NCBI RefSeq assembly: GCF_963668665.1
Contig: NZ_OY764902.1
Coordinates: 1,801,501-1,865,500 of the forward strand
Length of the DNA: 64,000 bases
Source of the DNA: an uncultured Anaeromusa sp.
GTDB taxonomy: Bacteria; Bacillota; Negativicutes; Anaeromusales; Anaeromusaceae
Direction: 5' to 3'
This document shows positions 52,502 through 61,712 of this stretch, one piece after another. Position 1 is the stretch's first letter. Each line of letters begins with the position of its first letter. Below the pieces are notes generated by a model, which saw nothing but the letters and a program-made list of their open reading frames with translations, was not told the origin of the DNA and searched no databases. The position numbers and the translations under genes were made by a program.

Positions 52502-55500
52502 ATGAAGCTAAGAGTGGTCATGGGGCGCGCCGGAAGCGGCAAGACCCATTTGTGCTTGGAGGAGATACGCCGCAAGCTGCTGGCTCAACCGGAGGGAGCG
52601 CCGTTAGTGCTGCTGCTGCCGGAGCATGCCACGTATCAGGTGGAGAGGGAACTGGCGGCGACGCCGGGCTTGCAAGGCTTTATCCGAGCTCATGTGCTGG
52701 GCTTTCGGCGTTTGTCCTACCGGGTACTGCAGGAAACCGGCGGCGCGGCGCGGCCTCAACTGGACGAATTAGGAAAAACGCTGCTGGTGACGCGCCTTTT
52801 GCGGCAGCTAGAGCCGCAACTGCGTTCTTTTGGGCGGGCGGCGCGGCAGCGGGGCTTTGCCATGCAGGCCATGGGGCTTTTGGAAGAATGTAAAACCTAT
52901 CGCTTGCCTCCGGAAGCCTTGCAGGCAGCGGCGCAGACGGAGCAGCAGCAAGGGCGGACGTTGCTGGCGGACAAGCTGCATGACTTGGCGCTTCTTTATA
53001 CAGCGTTTTCGCAGTCTTTGCAGGAATGCTATCATGATGCGCAAGACCGTATGACGCTGTTGGCCGAACGGGCCCAAGAGGCGGCGTTGTTGCGCGGCTG
53101 CGAGGTCTGGGCGGATGGCTTTGCCTGGTTCAACCCTCAGGAGCTGGCGGTTTTAGGGGCGCTTTTGCCTCTTGCCAAAGAGGTGACGGTAACGCTGTGT
53201 CTTGACGGGGCGGAACTTGCGCGCTATGAAGCGGAAACCTCCTTGTTTCATCGGCAATGGCGGACGAGGGAAGACTTGCGGCGCTTGGCGGCGCAACTGG
53301 GGGCTCAGTATGAAGAAGTCAATCTGGAGGAACGATGGCGCTTTGACAGTGCGGCATTGCAGCTCTTGGAAGAGCGGTTTTTTCGTTTTCCTGTACGCCC
53401 CTTGCCGAAAGCGCCGCAGGGCGTAGTCCTTGCGGAAGCGGCGAACGGGCGCGCCGAGGCGGCGGGCATTGCTAGAGACATGCTTCGTTTGGCGCGCGAA
53501 GAGGGCTGGCGTTGGCGCGATATAGCCGTGCTGGTGCGCGACGACGATTACCGGGACTGGCTGGAGGCGGCGTTGACGGATCATGGCATTCCTTATTTTA
53601 GCGACCAGCCCCGGCAGGCGCAGCATCATCCCTTGGCGGAGCTTATTCGTTCCGCCCTGGAAGTCGTTATGGGGAATTGGGGCTATGAGTCTGTTTTTCG
53701 TTGTCTGAAAACAGATTTTTTTCCGTTAGAGCGAGCTGCGGTGGATAAACTGGAAAACTATGTTTTGTGCTTTGGCCTGCGCGGCCGCCGCTGGACGCAG
53801 GAGGAGCCGTGGCGTTATTGGCGGCGTCTGGCTTTGGCGGAGGAAGACGAAGGCTTGGATGAGGCAAGCCAAGAAGAATTGGCTTGCCTCGATAACTGGC
53901 GTCGTCAAGCGGCGCAACCGCTGGCGGAGCTGGAACTGGCCCTGGGCCGGGCTTCTACCGTGCGAGTCCAAGCAACGGCTTTATTCCAGTTTTTGGAGCG
54001 TTTGGAAGCGCCTCTGCGCCTTGAAGAGTGGGCGCAGCGAGCCGAAGAGCTGCAAGAATTGGATGAAGCGCTGGAACACAGACAGTTTTGGGGGCAGACG
54101 GTGGCTCTTTTAGAACAGCTGGTGGAGGTTCTGGGGGACGAGTCTCTGCCGCCGGAGGAATTTGCCGCTCTTTTGCAAGAAGGGCTGGACGCTATGACGC
54201 TCAGCCTAGTGCCTCCCGGGTTGGATCATGTAGTGCTGGCGACGCTGGGCAATACCAGTCTGGCCAATGTGAAGGCCGTGTATCTTCCCGGCGTCAACGA
54301 AGGGACGCTGCCCCGGCGTGCTCGGGACGAGGGACTTTTGAGCGATAGCGAGCGGCGCGCTTTACGCGGCGCAGGGCTGGAGCTGGCGCCGGGAGCGCAG
54401 GCGGACATGCTTGGGGAGAGATTCTTAGTATATACGGCGCTAAGTCGCTCCTGCCGCTATCTATGGCTCAGTTACGCCTTGGCTGACGCAGAGGGAAAAA
54501 GTCAGGCGCCTTCGTTGATTGTGCGCCGCCTGCGTGAATTGTGGCCGCAGCTTTTGCTGCAAAATTTGCCGCTGGATATTCCAGTAGGCGAGGAGGCTTC
54601 TTATGCAGTGCAGCCGGAGCAAGCTTTGGCGGCGTTGCCTGGCGTGCTGCGGCGCTATCGTGAAACTGGCGAATTAGCGCCGGCTTGGCGGGAAGTGTAT
54701 AATTGGGGGCTTCGCTACCGGCCGGAGGAGCTGCGGCGCTACTTGGCAGGCTTATTTCATGATAACCGCGAACGGCTGCTGCCGAAGGAACTGGCGCAGC
54801 GTCTGTTTTTGCGCGGTCAGCGCCTCAGCGGCAGCGTGACGCGTTTTGAAGCCTTTCAAGCCTGTCCGTTTCGGCATTTTGCCCGTTATGGCTTAGGCTT
54901 GCGGCAGCGTTCCGTTTTTCGCCTGGCGGCGCCGGATTTAGGGCAATTTTTGCATGCATCCTTGAAAGAGTATGGTGAACGCTTAGCGGCTAAAGGGCAA
55001 AGCTGGGCGGAACCGGGAGAAGAGGAACGGGTGGCTTTGTGCGAAGAAGTGGTGAATGCTTTAGCGCCGCGGCTGCAAAACGAGATTTTGCTCAGCTCCG
55101 GTCAGCACAGGCACCTTTTGCGTCGTTTGGGCCGCACTGTGCGCCGGGCGGCGAAACAATTGAGCGACTTTGCGGCGGCCGGCAGCTTTAAGACTTGTTG
55201 GCTGGAGCAGTGTTTTGGTCATGGCGAGCAGGCGCTGCCGCCGCTGACGTTTCGTTTGCCCGGAGGGCAGCGTTTGGATATTTCCGGGCAGATTGACCGG
55301 GTGGACAGCGCCGAGCAGGAGGGCCTTCGCTATTTGCTTGTGATTGACTATAAGTCCGGCAAGGCGGGATTGAATCTCGATCAAATTTACTATGGCCTGC
55401 GCCTGCAGCTGCTGACCTACTTACTGGTGGCTCTCGAAGCCGGTCGCAGCGTATTTGGCCAGGAATGCCTGCCTGCAGGGATGCTGTATTATTTCTTGCA

Positions 55501-55969
55501 AGATCCGGCCGTGAGCGGCGAAGGGCCGAAAAGCGAGGCGGAAATTGAAGCGGAAGTGGCTAAAAAATTGAAACTGCCCGGCTGGACGCTGCAGGAACCC
55601 CAGGTATCTCGTCTGCTGGATGCGTCCATTGAGGGCAGCTGGTCTAAGTTTTTATCGATATCGTTAAAGAAAGACGGCGACTATCATCCGGCTTGTTTGC
55701 GTCAAGTACGCTCGGCGGAGCAGTTCGGGGCGTTATTGCTGCACGCGCGTACGGTATTGCAGGAAACCGGTGCGGCGATTTTAGAAGGACAGGTAACGCC
55801 GGCGCCGTACGAATTGGAAGGGCAGAGTCCGTGCCTATGGTGTGAGTATCGAAGCGTCTGCCAATTTGACAGAGCCATAGAAGGCCAAGCTTGTCGGTTG
55901 CTGAAAAAAATGAATGAAGATGAAGTATGGCTGCGTTTGCTGCCGACAGAAAGGGAGAATCAAGCATGA
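52502..55969 (+). CDS. addB: AddB helicase-nuclease subunit
   Basis: The 1155-residue protein has the inactive-helicase-type Walker A GRAGSGKTH at the N-terminus and a RecB-family nuclease domain near the C-terminus (VIDYKSGKAG). The 4Fe-4S cluster ligands are C788 (ACPF), C1111, C1114 and C1120 (CLWCEYRSVCQF). AddAB processes double-strand breaks for RecA loading. GGAGG precedes the ATG. The addA start overlaps its stop by 4 bases. Confidence 0.97.
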   Translation: MKLRVVMGRAGSGKTHLCLEEIRRKLLAQPEGAPLVLLLPEHATYQVERELAATPGLQGFIRAHVLGFRRLSYRVLQETGGAARPQLDELGKTLLVTRLLRQLEPQLRSFGRAARQRGFAMQAMGLLEECKTYRLPPEALQAAAQTEQQQGRTLLADKLHDLALLYTAFSQSLQECYHDAQDRMTLLAERAQEAALLRGCEVWADGFAWFNPQELAVLGALLPLAKEVTVTLCLDGAELARYEAETSLFHRQWRTREDLRRLAAQLGAQYEEVNLEERWRFDSAALQLLEERFFRFPVRPLPKAPQGVVLAEAANGRAEAAGIARDMLRLAREEGWRWRDIAVLVRDDDYRDWLEAALTDHGIPYFSDQPRQAQHHPLAELIRSALEVVMGNWGYESVFRCLKTDFFPLERAAVDKLENYVLCFGLRGRRWTQEEPWRYWRRLALAEEDEGLDEASQEELACLDNWRRQAAQPLAELELALGRASTVRVQATALFQFLERLEAPLRLEEWAQRAEELQELDEALEHRQFWGQTVALLEQLVEVLGDESLPPEEFAALLQEGLDAMTLSLVPPGLDHVVLATLGNTSLANVKAVYLPGVNEGTLPRRARDEGLLSDSERRALRGAGLELAPGAQADMLGERFLVYTALSRSCRYLWLSYALADAEGKSQAPSLIVRRLRELWPQLLLQNLPLDIPVGEEASYAVQPEQALAALPGVLRRYRETGELAPAWREVYNWGLRYRPEELRRYLAGLFHDNRERLLPKELAQRLFLRGQRLSGSVTRFEAFQACPFRHFARYGLGLRQRSVFRLAAPDLGQFLHASLKEYGERLAAKGQSWAEPGEEERVALCEEVVNALAPRLQNEILLSSGQHRHLLRRLGRTVRRAAKQLSDFAAAGSFKTCWLEQCFGHGEQALPPLTFRLPGGQRLDISGQIDRVDSAEQEGLRYLLVIDYKSGKAGLNLDQIYYGLRLQLLTYLLVALEAGRSVFGQECLPAGMLYYFLQDPAVSGEGPKSEAEIEAEVAKKLKLPGWTLQEPQVSRLLDASIEGSWSKFLSISLKKDGDYHPACLRQVRSAEQFGALLLHARTVLQETGAAILEGQVTPAPYELEGQSPCLWCEYRSVCQFDRAIEGQACRLLKKMNEDEVWLRLLPTERENQA

Positions 55970-58900
55970 GCTGGTCAGAGAGGCAGCGCCGGGCGATTGA
56001 AGCGAGGCGTAAAAATTTACTGGTTTCGGCAGCGGCTGGCTCCGGCAAGACCGCGGTGCTGGTGGAACGGGTCATTCAGCGCATGTTGGACGTTGCAGAC
56101 CCTTTAGATATTGACAGATTGCTAGTCGTTACTTTTACCAATGCGGCGGCCTTGGAAATGAGAGAACGGATTGCCGCGGCGCTGGGGAAAGAGCTGAGCC
56201 GTCAGGATTTGCCGCCAGACAGGCTGGAACGCTTGGAACGGCAGCTGGCGTTATTAGGTTCGGCTTCTATTTCTACCATTCATTCGTTTTGTCAGTCTGT
56301 GGTGCGGCAGCATTTTCACCAATTGAATCTGGATCCCCGTTTTCGCGTGGCTTCGCAGGCGGAGGCGGATTTACTGCGCCGCGATGTTCTGGAAGAGGTG
56401 CTGGAAAAACGCTATGCTGCGGATGATCCGGCGATGTTCCTGTTAGCGGACTGCTATGGCGGCGAGCGCGATGATGCGGAATTGGGCGTTATGATTGTAG
56501 AGCTTTATGAGTTCTCCCGCTCGCTTCCAGAGCCAGAGCTGTGGCTGCAAGGTTGTTTGGATGTATTTGCGCCGCCGGAGCAGGATTCCTTTGATGAACT
56601 GCCGCAGGCCAAACTGTTGCTGCGCCAGGCGCAGCTGCGTCTAGGGTCGTTGGCTGTTGCGGCGGCGGAACTGCTGGAACTAGCGGAACTGGCCGGTGAA
56701 AAAGAAGTGCAGCTGGCGCAGGAATATGCAGCAGTCATTGACGAGCTGCAGGCGGCCTCCACTTGGAGCGAGCTGGAGCGCGCCTGCAGACAAGGGGAAA
56801 AAACCGCCTATACCCGTCTGAGCGGCGGCAAGAAAGATCCCGCCGGGCAAGAGGCGAGGGACGCTTTTAAGCATGGACGGGATCAATTAAAAAAACAGCT
56901 GGAAAAAGTATATGTCTTAGTCGATCGGCCCGGGGAGGAACTGTTAGAGGACTTGCGTCACTGCCAGCCGCTGATGGCGGCGCTGGTGGCGGTGACTTTA
57001 GAGTTTGCCTCCGCCTTTCGCGAAGCCAAGGCCAGCCGCAACTTGCTGGACTTTGGCGATTTGGAACACTTTTGCTTGGCGGTCTTGCACGACGGCGAAG
57101 GTTCTTCTGCAGCGGCGCTAGATTTGCAAGAGCGCTTTCAGGAAGTAATGGTCGATGAATATCAGGATACGAATGGCGTGCAGGAGGCTATTTTGCAATG
57201 TCTGTGTCCAGCGGCCAGCGGCCGGCTGTTTTTAGTAGGCGATGTGAAGCAAAGCATATACCGTTTTCGTCTGGCGGAGCCGGAGCTGTTTCGCGAAAAA
57301 TATGAAAGCTATCCTGTGTTGGGCGAGGGCTATGAACGGATTGATCTGGCGCAGAATTTTCGCAGCCGCGCCAACGTACTGGCAGGGGTCAATTATCTTT
57401 TTCGACAGTTGATGGAGCCGCAGGTGGCGGAGCTGGCGTATGGGGAAGCTGAATTCCTGCGGCCGGGGCTGCCGTATCCGCCTTGCGAGGGGAAAAGTCT
57501 GGAAGGACCTAATGAGCTTTGGCTGCTGGAGGAGACGGGCAAAGAGGCAGCGGAAAGCGAAGATGACGGCGCAGTTGAAGAACTGCCGGGAGGCTTTGCT
57601 GCCGAAGCGGCGCTCATTGCACGACGGCTGCAAAAGCTGCAAGAAGAGCAAGTGCAGGTATATGACAAGGGCCTGGGCGGCTATCGGCCGTTGGCTTGGC
57701 GGGATGTGGTGGTGCTGCTGCGCTCGGTGCGGGCCAAAGGACCGGTGCTGCTGGAGGCTTTGCGCGAAGCCGGCATTCCTGCGTACGCCGATGTGGACGA
57801 GGGATATTTTCGAGAAATCGAAGTAGAAGTGCTTTTAGCCGCCTTAGCGGCGGTGGACAATCCAAGGCAAGATATTCCACTGGCCGCATTTTTACGTTCG
57901 CCCTTGGTGGGCTGTAAAGCGGCAGAGTTGGCCGGAATTCGCCTGGCCAGCGCCGAACGAAGCGATTTGTGGGATGCGGTGACTGTTTTAGCGGACCTGG
58001 AAACGGAAGCAGGCCGCAAAGCGGCACATGCAGTGGAACTTTTAGAAGGCTGGCGTCGTTTGGCGCGGCGGCGGGGCGTGCCGGAGCTGCTTCTGCGCAT
58101 ATACCGCGATACGGGGTATTATGAATATGTAGGCGGTCTGCCTGGCGGCGCGCTGCGGCAAGCCAATCTGCGCGCTCTTTATGATCGGGCCCGGCAGTTT
58201 GAGAGCACCCATTACCGAGGCCTTTTCCGCTTTTTGCGCTTTGTGGAGGATATGCGCGAAGGCGGCGCTGATATGGCGGTGGCTCGAATTTTGGGGGAGC
58301 AGGAAAATGTTGTACGGGTTATGACCATTCACAAAAGTAAAGGCCTGGAGTTTCCAGTCGTGGTCGTGGCCGATGCGGGCAAACAGTTTAACCTGCAGGA
58401 TTTGAAAAAACCGGTTCTTTTTCACAAGACCCAGGGCTTGGGGCCGCAGGTTATTGATGTAAATACGCGCTACCGCTATCCTGGCGCGGCTCGTAAGGCA
58501 GTGGCTCATTGCTTGGAACTGGAGACAAAGGCCGAAGAACTGCGGGTTTTATATGTAGCTCTTACGCGAGCGCGGGAAAAATTGATTTTAACGGGACGTC
58601 TCAAGCATGCAGACAAGGCGGCCGCCAATTGGTGCCGTCAAAGCTGCCGCAGCGAAGAATTGCTGCCCCCCGGTTTGATCGCCGAAGCCAAAGGGTATTT
58701 GGATTGGCTGGGGCCGGCATTGGTCCGCCACCAGGCAGCGGGCGATTTGCGTCGTTTAGGCGGCGCGCCACAAGAGGAATGCTTGCTGCCGGATGAAAGT
58801 AGCTGGGAGATTCATATTTGTCCGCCTGCGGCGGCGGACTCTGCTGGCGCTGCTGTCTTGCCTGACGATTGGTCTTGTTTAGAAGAAGGCCAGCTTTTGC

Positions 58901-59619
58901 CTGGAGGCGAAGCGGCTCAAACCGCGGCCTGCCTGGAGTGGCAATATCCTTGGCAGGACGCGGTCGGCAAGGCGGCTAAGCTTTCGGTAACGGAAATTAA
59001 GCGGCGTTTTGCCGACGTAGACGAAAGCGCTCGCGCCTGGCCGGCGCGGTCAGGCGCTGTATATGACCGGCCTCTTTTTCTGCAGGCGCAGCAAGGGCCG
59101 AAGGGCGGCGAATACGGCGTCTGGATGCACACGGTGATGCAGCATCTGCCGCTAGAGGGCAGGCTGAACGAAGAACAGGTGCAGTCTGTGTTGGAAGAAC
59201 TAGTTGTCAAGGAAGTGCTGCTGCCGGAGCAGGCGGCAGCCTTGGAAGCATCGAAAATTGCCGCTTTTTTAGAGTCCGCTCTGGGAAACCGCTTGCTGGC
59301 GTCTTCTCAAGTCCGGCGGGAGGTTCCTTTTAGCGTCCTGCTGCCGGCGGAGGAATTTTACCCCGAAGTGGCGGGGCAGGAAGAAACGGTCTTTGTGCAA
59401 GGCGTGGCGGATCTGCTGTTTAAAGAAGGCGATGCTTGGATTCTGGTGGACTATAAAAGTGATCGAGGTTTGTCGCCGGAAGAATTGGCAAGCCGTTACC
59501 GTTTGCAGCTGGAACTCTACGCTCGCGCTTTAGGCGGCATTCTGCGGCAGCCTGTCAAAGAATGCTGGCTGTACTCCTTCGCCCTAGAAAAAACCATTCT
59601 TTTGGAGGGTGGGGATTGA
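55966..59619 (+). CDS. addA: AddA helicase-nuclease subunit
   Basis: The 1217-residue UvrD-type helicase has Walker A AAAGSGKT (22-29), a DEYQDTN box (MVDEYQDTNGVQEAIL), the late helicase motifs TIHKSKGLEF and VALTRAREKL, and a C-terminal nuclease with VDYKSDRG. It unwinds and degrades DNA ends with AddB. Overlap ATGA with addB indicates coupling. Its TGA stop lies inside a dispersed repeat. It is the last gene of sbcD-sbcC-addB-addA. Confidence 0.97.
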   Translation: MSWSERQRRAIEARRKNLLVSAAAGSGKTAVLVERVIQRMLDVADPLDIDRLLVVTFTNAAALEMRERIAAALGKELSRQDLPPDRLERLERQLALLGSASISTIHSFCQSVVRQHFHQLNLDPRFRVASQAEADLLRRDVLEEVLEKRYAADDPAMFLLADCYGGERDDAELGVMIVELYEFSRSLPEPELWLQGCLDVFAPPEQDSFDELPQAKLLLRQAQLRLGSLAVAAAELLELAELAGEKEVQLAQEYAAVIDELQAASTWSELERACRQGEKTAYTRLSGGKKDPAGQEARDAFKHGRDQLKKQLEKVYVLVDRPGEELLEDLRHCQPLMAALVAVTLEFASAFREAKASRNLLDFGDLEHFCLAVLHDGEGSSAAALDLQERFQEVMVDEYQDTNGVQEAILQCLCPAASGRLFLVGDVKQSIYRFRLAEPELFREKYESYPVLGEGYERIDLAQNFRSRANVLAGVNYLFRQLMEPQVAELAYGEAEFLRPGLPYPPCEGKSLEGPNELWLLEETGKEAAESEDDGAVEELPGGFAAEAALIARRLQKLQEEQVQVYDKGLGGYRPLAWRDVVVLLRSVRAKGPVLLEALREAGIPAYADVDEGYFREIEVEVLLAALAAVDNPRQDIPLAAFLRSPLVGCKAAELAGIRLASAERSDLWDAVTVLADLETEAGRKAAHAVELLEGWRRLARRRGVPELLLRIYRDTGYYEYVGGLPGGALRQANLRALYDRARQFESTHYRGLFRFLRFVEDMREGGADMAVARILGEQENVVRVMTIHKSKGLEFPVVVVADAGKQFNLQDLKKPVLFHKTQGLGPQVIDVNTRYRYPGAARKAVAHCLELETKAEELRVLYVALTRAREKLILTGRLKHADKAAANWCRQSCRSEELLPPGLIAEAKGYLDWLGPALVRHQAAGDLRRLGGAPQEECLLPDESSWEIHICPPAAADSAGAAVLPDDWSCLEEGQLLPGGEAAQTAACLEWQYPWQDAVGKAAKLSVTEIKRRFADVDESARAWPARSGAVYDRPLFLQAQQGPKGGEYGVWMHTVMQHLPLEGRLNEEQVQSVLEELVVKEVLLPEQAAALEASKIAAFLESALGNRLLASSQVRREVPFSVLLPAEEFYPEVAGQEETVFVQGVADLLFKEGDAWILVDYKSDRGLSPEELASRYRLQLELYARALGGILRQPVKECWLYSFALEKTILLEGGD

Positions 59620-59689
59620 ACAAGAGTCGCAGGAGGGTGCGGAATTTAACAGGAGTAGAGTGAGTAAAGGGAGGGTTCCGACGGAATAA
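59615..59689 (+). repeat. Two purine-rich dispersed repeats (copies 17-18) starting on the addA stop codon
   Basis: ATTGAACAAGAGTCGCAGGA (59615 on) supplies the TGA stop of addA. A second copy follows as TTTAACAGGAGTAGAGTGAG and AAAGGGAGGGTTCCG. Confidence 0.8.
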
Positions 59690-59705
59690 AATTTAATAAA
59701 ATATA

Positions 59706-59751
59706 CTAAGAACAGAGGCCTAAAAGCATGCTTTTAGGCCTCTGTTCTTAG
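59706..59751. repeat. Perfect 46-bp palindrome between addA and ubiA-like genes
   Basis: CTAAGAACAGAGGCCTAAAA followed by GCA is exactly mirrored on the other side (TGC, TTTTAGGCCTCTGTTCTTAG). There is no loop beyond the central GCATGC and no strong T run on either strand. It may end transcription from both convergent genes or extrude as a cruciform. Confidence 0.85.
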
Positions 59752-59780
59752 TGGGAATCATTAAATTATAAAACCAGTAA

Positions 59781-59871
59781 CCCTCATTCGCACCCTCCCG
59801 CGAATCCGGTTCTCTTGTTCAAAATATCGTACTCAGTGTCCTCCATCTACTCCCTCTACTCCTGTTCAAAA
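59781..59871 (-). repeat. Two purine-rich dispersed repeats (copies 19-20), the first on the prenyltransferase stop codon
   Basis: On the minus strand, TTTTTGAACAGGAGTAGAGG (copy 20) contains the TGA stop at 59866-59868. It is followed by TTTTGAACAAGAGAACCGGA and CGCGGGAGGGTGCG (copy 19). Confidence 0.8.
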
Positions 59872-60726
59872 ACCGTATCTGGTCAGCACGTCGAGGAGCA
59901 CGCCGGCGAAGAAAAGCAGGCTTAAGAGGCTGTTGCAGTGAAAGAAAGCCACTTGGCTACGGGAGAGATCCGTTGGGCTAACTAAATGGTGCTGCCACCA
60001 AAGCGGGAAAGCGGCGGCGCCAAGGGCCGCCCAGTACCAGGGGCCCAGAGTTAAAAGCCAGCCGGTAATTACGAAAAAACCGGCTGCAAAGACATGGAAA
60101 AAGGCGGCCAGGCGCAGCGAAGGAGCGAGGCCGAAGCAGGCCGGAATCGAGTACAGTCCGGCTTGTCGGTCAAATTCCATATCGCTGCAGGCATAGATGA
60201 TGTCAAAGCCGGCTACCCAGAAGAGGACGCCGCCCCACAAAGAGAGGGCTGGCAAGCTGAGCGTATCGGCAATAGCCGCCCAGGCGCAAAGAGGCGCTAG
60301 GCCCAAAGTAGCGCCGAGAAAGAGATGACATAGCCAGGTGAATCGCTTGGTATAGGAGTAGAAGGTCAGGCAAAAGACGACTGGCAGCAGCAGTTTTACA
60401 GCCAGCGAGCTGAGCTGAAACGCCGCCAGGGCCAAGAGGAGCAAAGAAAACAGCGTGTAGAGAGACACGGCTAAAAGGCTTAATTGATTTTGGGGCAGAG
60501 CGCGGTTGGCGGTGCGGGGGTTGGCAGCGTCAAAATGTCGATCCGCCAGACGGTTAAAGGACATAGCGGCGGTACGGGCGCCGGCCATGGCGACAGTGAT
60601 CCAGAAAAGATCGTGCAGAGAGGGCACGCGCTGCGCTGTTAGAAGCGCACCCGCATAGGCGAAAGGCAGAGCGAATAAGGTATGCTTGAACTTGATCATT
60701 TCCAGAAAAATGCGCAATGTCTGCAT
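59866..60726 (-). CDS. UbiA-family prenyltransferase (UbiA/MqnP-like)
   Basis: The 286-residue membrane enzyme has about eight helices and two Asp-rich motifs: NRLADRHFD (58-66) and DIIYACSDMEFD (about 174-185). It attaches a polyprenyl chain to an aromatic acid. It resembles UbiA and the MqnP of the futalosine menaquinone route more than MenA, and no other men or mqn gene is in view. The methyltransferase gene upstream on the same strand ends one base before its start, so they form an operon. Its stop codon lies in a dispersed repeat. Confidence 0.92.
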   Translation of the reverse strand: MQTLRIFLEMIKFKHTLFALPFAYAGALLTAQRVPSLHDLFWITVAMAGARTAAMSFNRLADRHFDAANPRTANRALPQNQLSLLAVSLYTLFSLLLLALAAFQLSSLAVKLLLPVVFCLTFYSYTKRFTWLCHLFLGATLGLAPLCAWAAIADTLSLPALSLWGGVLFWVAGFDIIYACSDMEFDRQAGLYSIPACFGLAPSLRLAAFFHVFAAGFFVITGWLLTLGPWYWAALGAAAFPLWWQHHLVSPTDLSRSQVAFFHCNSLLSLLFFAGVLLDVLTRYGF

Positions 60727-60727
60727 G

Positions 60728-61456
60728 TTAAGCCTCGCTTTTAACAGCAGTGCCGATGGCGACCATGCCGTTTGTTAGACTTTTCCAAGAGGTGGTTGCG
60801 GCGCCCAACTGCGCTAGAATTTGAGAGATTGCTTCGCGCGAGGGAAGCGTATGCAGCGATTCCGGCAGCCAGCGCTGAAAAGTGATCGGAAGGCCCAGGT
60901 ACAAGCTGCCTGCTAAGGGCAGTATATGTTCAAAATAAAAGTGGAACAAGGGCGTCAGAGCGGTGTCGGCGGGCTGAGAAAGCTCAAGCAATAGCAGCTT
61001 GCCGCCGGGACGAAGTACGCGCAGCATTTCTTGCAGCACCTGTTCCGTGCCCGCGACGCTGTACAAGCCGAAGGCGATAGAAACGCCGTCAAAGGAGGCG
61101 TCGGCAAAGGGCAAGTGCAGCGCATTGCCATGAACCCAGGAAACTTGGCGGCATTGAGGATGGTAGCGAAGATTTGCTTCGGCTTCGCGCAGCATGTTAG
61201 CGGAAAAATCCAGTCCTGTAATGCGGCTTTCCTCGCCGCCATGGCGCAGCAATTCTTGCGTTAGGCGGCCAGTGCCGCAGCAAACATCCAGAAGCTTGGC
61301 CTGGGGCGGGAAATTTGCCTGCTCTACGGCTTTGCGCCGCCAATATTGATCATGGAAAAAGCTGATCATGCGGTTGAGGCAGTTGTAGCGGGGAGCGATG
61401 GTTTGGAAGATCGCATGCATTTTTTCTTCTTTGCGATAAAAATGGAAGCATTGCAT
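60728..61456 (-). CDS. UbiE/MenG-type quinone C-methyltransferase
   Basis: The 242-residue SAM-dependent methyltransferase has the opening MHAIFQTIAPRYNCLNRMISFFHDQYWRRKA, motif I LLDVCCGTGRL, a VHGNALHLPFADASFDGVSIAFGL post-I segment and VLRPGGKLLLLELSQP. It methylates demethylmenaquinone or a related quinone in the last step of the pathway. AGGAGG lies 8 bases before the ATG. It heads the two-gene quinone operon. Confidence 0.92.
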   Translation of the reverse strand: MQCFHFYRKEEKMHAIFQTIAPRYNCLNRMISFFHDQYWRRKAVEQANFPPQAKLLDVCCGTGRLTQELLRHGGEESRITGLDFSANMLREAEANLRYHPQCRQVSWVHGNALHLPFADASFDGVSIAFGLYSVAGTEQVLQEMLRVLRPGGKLLLLELSQPADTALTPLFHFYFEHILPLAGSLYLGLPITFQRWLPESLHTLPSREAISQILAQLGAATTSWKSLTNGMVAIGTAVKSEA

Positions 61457-61526
61457 AGCAAACTCCTCCTGTTCTAATAATGTCGGAAAAAATCCGGCAT
61501 ATATTGGGATTGGCTGCTGGAACGTA

Positions 61527-61555
61527 ATGACAAATGAAAAGCTATCTTTTATAAT
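61527..61555 (+). promoter_or_regulatory. Promoter of the FIST-GGDEF operon
   Basis: ATGACA (61527-61532), 17-base spacer and TATAAT (61550-61555). The resulting leader is about 150 bases, with a T8 run and an AACAGG/CCTGTT pairing near 61665-61697 whose role is unclear. Confidence 0.55.
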
Positions 61556-61712
61556 ATAGGGAAATAACTTTTGTAAGAAAAATTGTTGTTAACGTTGTAT
61601 TTCACAGAGTGAATGAGGCGTTTTTGAAAACGGAGTTTTTCTATTAGTTTCAGCATACACGAAACAGGCTTTTTTTTGCAAGCGGCAATACCTGTTGGAA
61701 AGGAGCCGGGCC

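Noticed and set aside
59615..59625. Dispersed repeats as LexA operators
   Set aside because: They share GAACAAGAG with the lexA operator but lack the second half-site GTTYG.
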